From contig NZ_BLKZ01000001.1 in the NCBI RefSeq assembly GCF_010723575.1, positions 4,960,001 through 5,024,000 of the forward strand: DNA of 64,000 nt, in the 5' to 3' direction. This DNA comes from Mycobacterium bourgelatii. Its GTDB lineage: Bacteria; Actinomycetota; Actinomycetes; Mycobacteriales; Mycobacteriaceae. Positions within the stretch are counted from its first letter, which is position 1. Each line of letters opens with the position of its first letter. Under the pieces are notes generated by a model, which was not told the DNA's origin, ran no database searches, and worked only from the letters and a program-made list of their open reading frames with translations. Positions 56,657 to 64,000 of this stretch are shown here, in pieces. The position numbers and the translations under genes were made by a program.

Positions 56657-57582
56657 TCGATTTCACCGACCAGGTCGCGGTGGTCACCGGCGCGGGTCGC
56701 GGCCTGGGGCGACTGTACGCCCTGGAGTTGGCCCGGCGGGGCGCGTCGGTGGTGGTCAATGACCTGGGCGGCACCATGCACGGCGAAGGTGCCGATACGA
56801 CAGTGGCCGACGAGGTGGTCGCCGAGATCGAGAGGGCGGGCGGTACGGCGGTGGCGTCCCACCATTCGGTGGCCAGCCCAGAAGGTGGCGAGGCCATCGT
56901 CGACTTGGCGGTGGAGCGCTTCGGCCGGCTCGATGCGGTGATCAGCAACGCGGGTATCTTCGGCACCGTTGCCTTCGACGAGCTGTCGGTCGACGACTGG
57001 CGCAAGCTGCTCGCCGTGCACCTCGACGGCGGCTTCTATCTGAGCCAGCCGGCGTACCGGGTGATGAAGAGGCAGAAGTACGGCCGGTTCGTCTTCATTT
57101 CCTCCTCGGCGGGCATGTTCGGACAGCCGATGTCAGCCCACTATGCCGCGGCCAAGGCCGGGCTGGTCGGACTGTCGAACGTCATCGCGATCGAAGGCGC
57201 CGAACACGGCATCCTGTCGAATACTGTGCTGCCATTTGGGTTTTCGCGCATGGTGACCGAAACCGTCGGAGACCCGAAAGTTCTGGAGGAAATCGGGTTC
57301 CTCAAGGTGATCAAGCCGGAACTGGTGGTGCCCATCATTGCCTTTCTGGCGAGCCGAGACTGCCACCTGACCCATCAGAACTACTCGGCGTGCGCCGGTC
57401 GTTTTGCCCGGGTATTCGTCGGACTCGGCGACGGCTGGTTCGCGGAACGCGACAGCGAGCCGACCGCGGACGACATCGTGGCGCACCTGTCCGAAGTGTC
57501 GGCGACTGAGCCGTTCACGGTGCCCGGTTCGATCTTCGAGGAAGTATTCGCCATCATCGCAAAACTCGGCATAACGACCTGA
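56653..57582 (+). CDS. SDR family oxidoreductase (3-hydroxyacyl-CoA dehydrogenase-like)
   Basis: A 309-residue SDR like the dehydrogenase part of multifunctional enzyme type 2. TGAGRGLGRLYALELARRGA, VVVNDLGG (Asp of the acidic loop), SNAGIFG, ISSSAGMFG and YAAAK are all visible. The C-terminal 60 residues extend past the SDR core. GTG 56653 overlaps the stop of the second fadE. It probably oxidises the 3-hydroxyacyl-CoA formed after FadE action; no hydratase is present in this operon. Confidence 0.9.
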   Translation: MIDFTDQVAVVTGAGRGLGRLYALELARRGASVVVNDLGGTMHGEGADTTVADEVVAEIERAGGTAVASHHSVASPEGGEAIVDLAVERFGRLDAVISNAGIFGTVAFDELSVDDWRKLLAVHLDGGFYLSQPAYRVMKRQKYGRFVFISSSAGMFGQPMSAHYAAAKAGLVGLSNVIAIEGAEHGILSNTVLPFGFSRMVTETVGDPKVLEEIGFLKVIKPELVVPIIAFLASRDCHLTHQNYSACAGRFARVFVGLGDGWFAERDSEPTADDIVAHLSEVSATEPFTVPGSIFEEVFAIIAKLGITT

Positions 57583-57677
57583 CGGTCCCGAAGGTGGACA
57601 CAAACTATGGGAAGGCGGACCGATCTAGGATGGTGACGATGCTGGCCGTAGCGCCTCGAGCAGCGCGTTTGTCGTTG

Positions 57678-57706
57678 CAAATCTGATAGCCTCTAACAAA
57701 GATTTG
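57678..57706. promoter_or_regulatory. Inverted repeat CAAATCT-N15-AGATTTG, candidate TetR operator
   Basis: Perfect 7-bp arms (57678-57684 and 57700-57706), 68 bp before the double-TetR start. A loose promoter, TTGTCG then 17 bp then TCTAAC, would overlap it. Autoregulation by the downstream protein is the natural inference. Confidence 0.5.
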
Positions 57707-57773
57707 GTTCGGTGGGAGGGCGAAGTCGCATGGTGCCGGCACTGGAATCCTCCGGGGTGGCGTCCGGCCGACC

Positions 57774-59030
57774 ATGACCGACAGCGCAACCGACACCGGT
57801 ACCCGCCGCACTGAGATCCTCGAGACCGCGGCATCGCTGATCGCCTCAACGGGCTTGCGCACCTCGCTGCAGGAAATCGCCGATGCCGCAGGCATTCTCC
57901 CGGGAAGCCTCTACCACCATTTCGAGTCCAAAGAGGCGATCCTGGTCGAGTTGATTCGTCGGTACCAGGCCGATCTGAATCGCATCGGGGCGGCCGCGAT
58001 GGCACGCTTGGACGAGGCCGACGCCCGGCCCGCAGCGGAACAGATCACCGAACTCGGCTCGGAGATCGCCCAATGCGCGGTCCGACACAGCGCCGCTTTG
58101 CAGATGTCCTTCTACGAGGGCCCCAGCTCCGACCCCGAGTTGGTGCAGTTGACGCGCCAGTGGCCCACCGCGATCCAAGAGGCGATGCTGCAGACGCTGC
58201 GCGCCGCCCGGTGGAGCGGCTACATCCGCTCCGACATCGACCTGCCCACGTTGGCCGACCGGATTTGCCAGACGATGCTGCAAGTGGGACTGGACGTGAT
58301 GCGCGAAAAGGCGTCCGCCGACCAGGTCGCCACCCTGCTCTGCCGCATCATCCTGCAAGGCCTGGCTGCCGAACCGCCGAGTGACGCGGCTTTGGACAAG
58401 TCGAACGCCTTCACCGCGGCCAACGACATCATCGCTTCGTGGGCCGACGACGGCGAGGCGGATGCCAGCGACAAGGCCGCGCACCTGCGCGCCGTCGCGC
58501 GAACCGAGTTCGGCCGCAAGGGTTATGAGTCCACCACCATCCGAGACATCGCCGCCGCGGCCGGCCTCGGTACCGGAACCGTATACCGGGTCATCGGCTC
58601 CAAGGATGAACTGCTCGACTCGATCATGCGGTCGTTCGGTCAGAAGGTGGAAGCCGGTTGGATCCGCGTCCTGCGCTCTGACGCGACGCCGATCGAGAAG
58701 CTGGACGCATTGAGTTGGGTCAATGTCAATGCGCTGGATCAGTTTTCCGACGAGTTTCGGATTCAGCTGGCCTGGATGCGGCAATCGCCGCCGACCGCCA
58801 ACCCGGGCTGGTCGTATACAACCCGGCTGCGGCAGATGAAATCCTTACTGTCCGAAGGCATTCGGTCGGGCGCAATTCGGATTGACGCGCCCTCCACGGC
58901 GATGTTGGCCCGAGCGGTCATCGGCGTGCAGTGGATTCCGGAGAACATCGTGCGCACGGCGGGGACGCGTGCCTCGCTCATCCTGGCCCGCGACACGGTG
59001 CTACGCGGAGCCGCCGTCCGCGGCGGATAG
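57774..59030 (+). CDS. Double TetR-type regulator (two HTH domains in one chain)
   Basis: 418 residues, about twice a normal TetR protein. The first HTH lies at residues ~12-58 (RTEILETAASLIASTGLRTSLQEIADAAG, then LYHHFESKEAIL), followed by a helical ligand domain. The second HTH lies at ~240-285 (LRAVARTEFGRKGYESTTIRDIAAAAG, then VYRVIGSKDELLDSI), followed by a second helical domain. The frame is open throughout, so this is a true fusion and not two genes. The two halves could act as a built-in heterodimer with distinct half-site preferences. It is placed after the fadE-fadE-SDR operon and probably controls it and the divergent arm. ATG 57774 begins MTDSATDTGTRRTEIL. Confidence 0.9.
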   Translation: MTDSATDTGTRRTEILETAASLIASTGLRTSLQEIADAAGILPGSLYHHFESKEAILVELIRRYQADLNRIGAAAMARLDEADARPAAEQITELGSEIAQCAVRHSAALQMSFYEGPSSDPELVQLTRQWPTAIQEAMLQTLRAARWSGYIRSDIDLPTLADRICQTMLQVGLDVMREKASADQVATLLCRIILQGLAAEPPSDAALDKSNAFTAANDIIASWADDGEADASDKAAHLRAVARTEFGRKGYESTTIRDIAAAAGLGTGTVYRVIGSKDELLDSIMRSFGQKVEAGWIRVLRSDATPIEKLDALSWVNVNALDQFSDEFRIQLAWMRQSPPTANPGWSYTTRLRQMKSLLSEGIRSGAIRIDAPSTAMLARAVIGVQWIPENIVRTAGTRASLILARDTVLRGAAVRGG

Positions 59031-59076
59031 CACCCGCAACCGCCACGCAAGTCAAGTGCCGCGCTAGCGTCGGGGG

Positions 59077-59718
59077 ATGGCGCACATCATCGTTATCGGC
59101 GGCCACGGCAAGGTCGCGCTGCATCTCGCCCGCATCCTGAGCGACCGCGGCGACACGGTGAGTTCGGTCTTTCGCAATCCCGATCACACCGAGGACGTCG
59201 CGGCCACCGGAGCCACACCGGTCACCGCCGACATCGAACAACTCGATACCGACGCGCTAGCCGAACTGCTGGCCGGGCATGACGCGGTGGTGTTCTCCGC
59301 CGGCGCTGGGGGCGGAAACCCGGCCCGCACCTATGCGGTCGACCGTGACGCCGCCATCCGGGTGATCGACGCCGCCGCGCAGGCGGGCGTCAAGCGGTTC
59401 GTGATGGTGTCGTACTTCGGTGCCGGCCCCAATCATGGGGTGCCAGAATCTGATTCGTTCTTCCACTATGCGGAAGCCAAGGCGGCCGCGGATGCTCACC
59501 TGCGTGCCAGTGATCTCGACTGGACGGTGTTGGGGCCGGGACGGCTCACGCTGGAGCCGCCGACCGGTCATATCGAAGTCGGTAAGGCCAAGGGCCAGGT
59601 GTCGCGGGCAGACGTTGCACTCGTCGTCGCCGCGACGCTGCAGGACGACTCGACCATTCGTCGCACCATCGAGTTCAACAATGGCGATGTGCCCATCGAG
59701 GAGGCGCTGGCAGGCTGA
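59077..59718 (+). CDS. NAD(P)-binding SDR-like protein (YwnB/NmrA type)
   Basis: A 213-residue atypical SDR. It has the IIVIGGHGKVALHLARIL cofactor loop, VVFSAGAGGG and VKRFVMVSYFGAG, with YAEAKAAAD giving a YxxxK-like motif, then LDWTVLGPGRLT typical of the YwnB/BVR-B group. Possibly a small flavin or NADPH-dependent reductase. It follows the double TetR gene by 46 bp and may be co-transcribed. It converges with the PE_PGRS gene, with only 29 bp between the stops. Confidence 0.87.
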   Translation: MAHIIVIGGHGKVALHLARILSDRGDTVSSVFRNPDHTEDVAATGATPVTADIEQLDTDALAELLAGHDAVVFSAGAGGGNPARTYAVDRDAAIRVIDAAAQAGVKRFVMVSYFGAGPNHGVPESDSFFHYAEAKAAADAHLRASDLDWTVLGPGRLTLEPPTGHIEVGKAKGQVSRADVALVVAATLQDDSTIRRTIEFNNGDVPIEEALAG

Positions 59719-59747
59719 GCGCAGGTCCGATCGCGGTCGGGCACTGG

Positions 59748-62700
59748 TTACACATGCCCACCGTCGCCGCCCGTTCCGCCGCCTCCACCGGAACCGGGCT
59801 GGGCCCCGTTTCCGGGACCGCCGAAGTCGCCGGCACTACCGCTGCCGCCCGCCACCACAGCGGTTCCGAGATGCCCCGAGCCGCCGGAGCCACCGGTGCC
59901 ACCTCGACCGCCGGAACCGGCTTTGCCTTCGAAGCCGCCGGTACCGCCGTTACCGCCCGTGCCGCCTTTGCCACCGTCGCCGCCATCCCGGAGGCCGCTT
60001 CCGCCGTTTCCGCCGTTTCCGCCCAGCCCGCCAGCGGAACCGTCACGGCCGTCACCACCCTTGCCACCCGTGCCGCCAGTCCCGCCGGCTCCCACGGAGC
60101 TCGAGCCCCCGTCGCCGCCCGTGCCACCAGTGCCTCCGGGTCCCAACGCCGAGCCGAGACCGCCGGCCCCACCGGTGCCACCCGTCCCGCCCACGCCGAC
60201 TGCGCCGGTCCCGCCGGTCGCGCCGGGGGTCGAGCCCGCGCCGCCGGCACCGCCGGAACCACCCGCGCCGGCTTGTCCGCCGACGCCACCCTTCCCACCG
60301 GTGCCGCCCTTCGGGTTGAAGATGTCGCCGTCGGCGCCGCCGCCACCCGTGCCGCCCGTACCACCGGTGCCGCCCTGGCCGCCGGTGCCGCCGGCCCCGC
60401 CCACGCCTTGAGCGCCCTTCGTGCCGGCTACCGCTGTGCCGCCGGCCCCACCGTTTCCACCGGCACCACCGGTCGCGCCGGTGCCACCGACTCCCCCTTC
60501 GCCGCCGCCACCGCCGGTGCCGCCGGCGCCAGCGTCAAACGTGCCTTTGCCGCCCGTGCTGCCCTGTTGTCCCGTGGCGCCGATCCCGCCGGTGCCGCCC
60601 TTACCGCCGGCTCCGCCCGCTCCACCGTTGCCGTTGGTGGTGCCACCGGCGCCACCGGCGCCACCGGTTCCTCCGGTTCCGCCGATGGCGTTCTCGCCGC
60701 CGCCCCCGCCCGTACCGCCGGCGCCGCCGGTCCCGCCGTTGCCGACCTTTCCAGCCGCGCCCCCGTCACCGCCGACGCCGCCGGCGCCACCGACCTGGCC
60801 GGGGCGGATGCCGATGCCGCCGCTTCCGCCGGCCCCGCCAGTGCCACCATTGCCGCTCAGTTGCCCCCCATTGCCGCCATTGCCCCCCGCGCCACCCGTG
60901 CCCGCTTGGCCGAAGGTCGAGGGAAAGCCGCCGTCGCCGCCCCGTCCGCCGGTACCGCCGTTGCCGATAGACCCGCCGTCACCGCCATGCCCGCCGGCGC
61001 CGCCGGTCCCGCCGTTACCGCTGAGGATGTCGATGCCGGCGTTGCCGCCATTGCCGCCGTTGCCGCCGTGGGCTGCCTGGCCGGTCGCACCGTTCTGACC
61101 TGGTTGGGATCCGCCTCCCCCGGCGCCCCCTACACCCGCGGCACCGGCGTTGCCGCCGTTGCCGCCGCTACCGCCGTTGGCTGCCCCACCCATAGCGGTG
61201 TCGGGGGCACTGGCCCCGTGACCGCCGTTGGCGCCGCTTCCGGCATTACCGCCGGCACCACCGGCACCGCCGACCCCTTGTTGGCCATTTAAACCGACGT
61301 ACCCTTTCCCGCCGGCGCCGCCGTCACCGCCTATGCCGCCCGAACCGCCCTTACCGCCGGATCCCCCGGCCTGACCGTTGCCGCCTTGCGTGGTGGCGTC
61401 GGCACCAGCGACGCCGTCGGCGCCGTTGCCGCCTGTGCCGCCGACCCCGCCGGTACCGCCCTTCCCGCCGAAGCCGCCCAGCTTGCCGCCATCACCGCCG
61501 GCACCGCCGGCCCCGCCCATCCCGCCGGTGCCGCCGTCACCACCGGATTGGCCCTTACTACCGAACGAGAGACCTGGGGTGCCCTGGCCGCCGGCGCCGC
61601 CGGCGCCACCGTTACCACCGTTGCCGTACAGACCGCCGTCGCCGCCGCGGCCACCGGCCGCTCCGGGGGCGCCGAACGCGGTGTTGTCGGCGCCGCTGCC
61701 GCCATTGCCGCCATTCCCGCTGCCGCCGAACGTGGTGCTGGTGCTGCCGTTTTCCCCGTTGGTGGAGCCGGAGCCGCCGGCCCCACCGACTCCGCCGGCA
61801 CCGCTGTTGCCTCCATTCCCACCTTTTCCACCGACGCCATCGTTGACGCCCCATGTGCCGGCGGCGCCGTTACCGCCGTTGCCGGCGACGCCGCCGACCC
61901 CGCCCTTGCCGCCGGCACCACCCACGCCATCGATGCCCGCGTTTCCATTCGCACTCGCGGTGCCGCCAGTCCCCCCGTTTCCGCCGGTCCCGCCGTTGCC
62001 GCCCTTACCTGCGTGCCCCCCGTCCTGACCGTTCGCTCCCAAGGTTGAGCCATTGTCACCGTCTCGCCCGTCCCCGCCGATCCCGCCGGAGCCGCCATTA
62101 CCACCGCCCCCACCGACCCCACCGTCGCCCCCGTCGGCCCCGCCCTTACCGCCAGCCCCGCCGGCCCCGCCGTTTCCGCCGTTGCCGCCGTCGGTACCGG
62201 AGGAACCCGCTTCCCCGAACGTGGTGCCGTCTGCACCGGCCAGGCCGTTGCCGCCCACGCCGCCAGCCCCGCCGTTGCCCACCCGCCCACCGTCGCCCCC
62301 GGCACCGCCGGCGCCTCCATTCGGCGAGGTAGCGTTGCCAGGAGCCCCGAAGCCGCCGCGGCCGCCGTTGCCACCGGTGGTCGGGCTGAGGCCATGAGCA
62401 CCGTCGACACCCGCGGCGGTGGTGCTGGCACCGCCGGCACCTCCGGCGCCACCGGCGCCCGGGTCACCACCCTTCCCGCCGGCCCCGCCGGTGCCAAAGC
62501 CGGTGCCCTGGTTGACGCTCCAGGAGCCGGTTGCGCCCCTGGCGCCGTCTCCGGCGATCCCGCCGGCGCCACCGTCACCGCCGGCGCCTCCGACACCCTG
62601 GCTGCCGGCGTGACCCGAAGTCGCTTGCGCCGCACCGCCGGCCCCGCCGGCGCCGCCGGAACCGCCTGCCCCGCCGATGCCGCCATCAAAACCATCCGCG

Positions 62701-64000
62701 CCCTTGCTGCCCGCCCCCGGGCGGAATTCACCGTTGGCTCCCTTGCCGCCGGCACCGCCGGCCCCGCCTTTGCCCCCGGCGCCACCATCACCGCCGTTAC
62801 CGGCCAGGGTTCCGCCCGCGCCGCCAGCCCCGCCGACACCACCGGCCCCACCGACGTCGCCCGTTCCGCCCGATCCGCTTCCCGCATCGACGCGCGACAC
62901 ACCATCCTTCCCGGCCATCCCGTCGCCGCCCCTACCACCGACCCCACCATTGCCCACGACGCCGGCATCACCGCCGGCCCCACCCCGACCACCGTCGCCA
63001 CCGGCCTCCGTTGCCGCCGCGCCGTTACCGCCAGCCCCGCCGTTACCGCCGTCACCCGCTCCGTGATCACCGGCGGTCGCACCGGCCGCGCCAGTCCGCC
63101 CGCCAACCCCGCCCGCAGCGCCGCCCTTACCACCGGCACCGCCAATACCCGCGTCACCACCACGGCCGCCCGCCCCGCCGTTACCGGCAACCAATCCGGT
63201 GCCCCCATCGCCGCCGGCGCCACCGTCACCGGCCGCCCCGCCCAGCCCCCCGGAACCGCCAGCACCCCCATTTCCGGCCAGCCCGGCCTTCCCCAACAGA
63301 CCACTGGCGCCGCCGGCGCCACCCACACCACCGTCACCGCCGGACCCACCGGACCCACCAAGGCCACCGTTGCCACCAATCGCGCCGTCACCACCGGCGC
63401 CCAGCGGGTTCGCCGTGCCATGGGCACCCGCCCCACCCACACCACCGGCCGCGCCAACCCCGCCGGCACCGCCAACGCCGCCGGCGCCGCCGGCGCCGCC
63501 GTCACCGATCAGCAAACCCCCGCGGCCGCCCGCTCCACCGGTACCACCGGCAGCGCCAGCTCCACCGCCAGATCCGTTGCCCCCGTTCCCGGCTGGGTTA
63601 CCGGCGGAACCGGGGTCACCGGGGGCACCCGTCACCAGCCCGTCCATACCGGCTGTGCCCGTACCGCCGACACCACCCGCGCCGCCACTGCCGAAGTACC
63701 CGGCATTACCGCCGACCCCGCCGGTCCCGCCACCGACCCCGCCCATGCCGCCGACCCCGCCATTGCCGAAGATCCCTGCGCTGCCACCGGCGCCCCCGGT
63801 GCCTGCACCGGATCCGCCAACGCCACCAGCGCCGCCCGCGCCAAACAACCATCCGCCGGCACCCCCGGTCCCACCGGCGGCGCCAGCTCCGCCCGCACCC
63901 CCGGTCCCGCCCACACCGAAGATCCCGGCCGCACCGCCGTTTCCGCCGACCTGGCCTACGCCGCCAGCCGCGCCGGCACCGCCGTTGCCAACCAACAACC
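59748..64000 (-). CDS. PE_PGRS family protein, 5' end outside window
   Basis: 1,416 in-frame residues of PGRS repeat (GGxGGxGG with Asn, Ala, Asp, Thr), open without interruption from 63998 to the stop at 59748. The C-terminus ends GGTGGDGGHV. The PE domain must lie beyond 64000. The visible beginning LVGNGGAGAAGGVGQVGGNGG is typical of the region soon after the PE linker, so the missing part is probably of the order of 150-200 residues. Its modules differ from those of A and B, with no long near-identical tandem units, so it is not a recent copy of them. Confidence 0.9.
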   Translation of the reverse strand, partial: LLVGNGGAGAAGGVGQVGGNGGAAGIFGVGGTGGAGGAGAAGGTGGAGGWLFGAGGAGGVGGSGAGTGGAGGSAGIFGNGGVGGMGGVGGGTGGVGGNAGYFGSGGAGGVGGTGTAGMDGLVTGAPGDPGSAGNPAGNGGNGSGGGAGAAGGTGGAGGRGGLLIGDGGAGGAGGVGGAGGVGAAGGVGGAGAHGTANPLGAGGDGAIGGNGGLGGSGGSGGDGGVGGAGGASGLLGKAGLAGNGGAGGSGGLGGAAGDGGAGGDGGTGLVAGNGGAGGRGGDAGIGGAGGKGGAAGGVGGRTGAAGATAGDHGAGDGGNGGAGGNGAAATEAGGDGGRGGAGGDAGVVGNGGVGGRGGDGMAGKDGVSRVDAGSGSGGTGDVGGAGGVGGAGGAGGTLAGNGGDGGAGGKGGAGGAGGKGANGEFRPGAGSKGADGFDGGIGGAGGSGGAGGAGGAAQATSGHAGSQGVGGAGGDGGAGGIAGDGARGATGSWSVNQGTGFGTGGAGGKGGDPGAGGAGGAGGASTTAAGVDGAHGLSPTTGGNGGRGGFGAPGNATSPNGGAGGAGGDGGRVGNGGAGGVGGNGLAGADGTTFGEAGSSGTDGGNGGNGGAGGAGGKGGADGGDGGVGGGGGNGGSGGIGGDGRDGDNGSTLGANGQDGGHAGKGGNGGTGGNGGTGGTASANGNAGIDGVGGAGGKGGVGGVAGNGGNGAAGTWGVNDGVGGKGGNGGNSGAGGVGGAGGSGSTNGENGSTSTTFGGSGNGGNGGSGADNTAFGAPGAAGGRGGDGGLYGNGGNGGAGGAGGQGTPGLSFGSKGQSGGDGGTGGMGGAGGAGGDGGKLGGFGGKGGTGGVGGTGGNGADGVAGADATTQGGNGQAGGSGGKGGSGGIGGDGGAGGKGYVGLNGQQGVGGAGGAGGNAGSGANGGHGASAPDTAMGGAANGGSGGNGGNAGAAGVGGAGGGGSQPGQNGATGQAAHGGNGGNGGNAGIDILSGNGGTGGAGGHGGDGGSIGNGGTGGRGGDGGFPSTFGQAGTGGAGGNGGNGGQLSGNGGTGGAGGSGGIGIRPGQVGGAGGVGGDGGAAGKVGNGGTGGAGGTGGGGGENAIGGTGGTGGAGGAGGTTNGNGGAGGAGGKGGTGGIGATGQQGSTGGKGTFDAGAGGTGGGGGEGGVGGTGATGGAGGNGGAGGTAVAGTKGAQGVGGAGGTGGQGGTGGTGGTGGGGADGDIFNPKGGTGGKGGVGGQAGAGGSGGAGGAGSTPGATGGTGAVGVGGTGGTGGAGGLGSALGPGGTGGTGGDGGSSSVGAGGTGGTGGKGGDGRDGSAGGLGGNGGNGGSGLRDGGDGGKGGTGGNGGTGGFEGKAGSGGRGGTGGSGGSGHLGTAVVAGGSGSAGDFGGPGNGAQPGSGGGGGTGGDGGHV

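Overview
The window comes from a slow-growing Mycobacterium. The evidence is very high GC content, four PE_PGRS genes, a PPE-MPTR gene, a PE protein with an enzymatic C-terminus, an MmpL transporter and many fadE/echA-type genes. Much of the middle matches, in inverted order and from memory of the gene order, the M. tuberculosis Rv1135A-Rv1147 neighbourhood: methyltransferase, mmpL13, SDR, mcr, echA, oxidoreductase/ICMT pair, crotonase and thiolase. Several genes that are split or truncated in M. tuberculosis look intact here (mmpL13, crotonase, thiolase). The species cannot be fixed from the sequence; a M. kansasii/M. marinum-like species is an inference.

Layout. 1-8.2 kb: 3'-truncated PPE-MPTR gene, a coupled phosphotransferase/DUF6285-like pair, and a PE_PGRS gene. 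9.4-27.9 kb: two giant paralogous PE_PGRS genes (A and B) in direct orientation. They share a near-identical 5' part and leader and flank an mmpL13-tetR-methyltransferase operon. 28.0-28.3 kb: a compact plus-strand unit with a possible leaderless 43-codon ORF, a 20-codon ORF and a strong terminator. 28.3-33.3 kb: SDR and mcr, a decayed IS1634-type element with candidate inverted ends, a five-copy 58-bp tandem repeat, and an echA gene. 33.3-38.9 kb: CPBP protease/NAD-epimerase pair, gamma-carbonic anhydrase, a three-gene operon (type III PKS, ICMT-type methyltransferase, flavoprotein) arranged like Streptomyces srsABC, and a small Excalibur protein. 39.1-45.5 kb: crotonase-thiolase operon, a WS/DGAT deletion scar, a PE protein fused to an alkaline-phosphatase-superfamily domain, and a divergent hemerythrin / PadR-DoxX locus with a striking three-site operator. 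45.6-59.7 kb: a large catabolic-looking locus. Its minus arm holds VWA, MoxR, solute-binding protein, AveC-like membrane protein, SDR, P450 and aldehyde dehydrogenase. Its plus arm holds two acyl-CoA dehydrogenases, an SDR, a double-TetR regulator and a NAD-binding protein. 59.7-64 kb: 3' part of another PE_PGRS gene.

Sequence quality matters. Near-identical copies differ almost only by single-base losses in C runs: seven in PE_PGRS B, one in A, one in PPE-MPTR. A has one further T loss and PPE-MPTR one further G loss. Restoring these bases gives exact open frames (2,337 aa for A, 1,764 aa for B), so the frame breaks are most simply read as assembly or sequencing indels, with slipped-strand variation as the biological alternative. 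No tRNA, rRNA or CRISPR array was seen.
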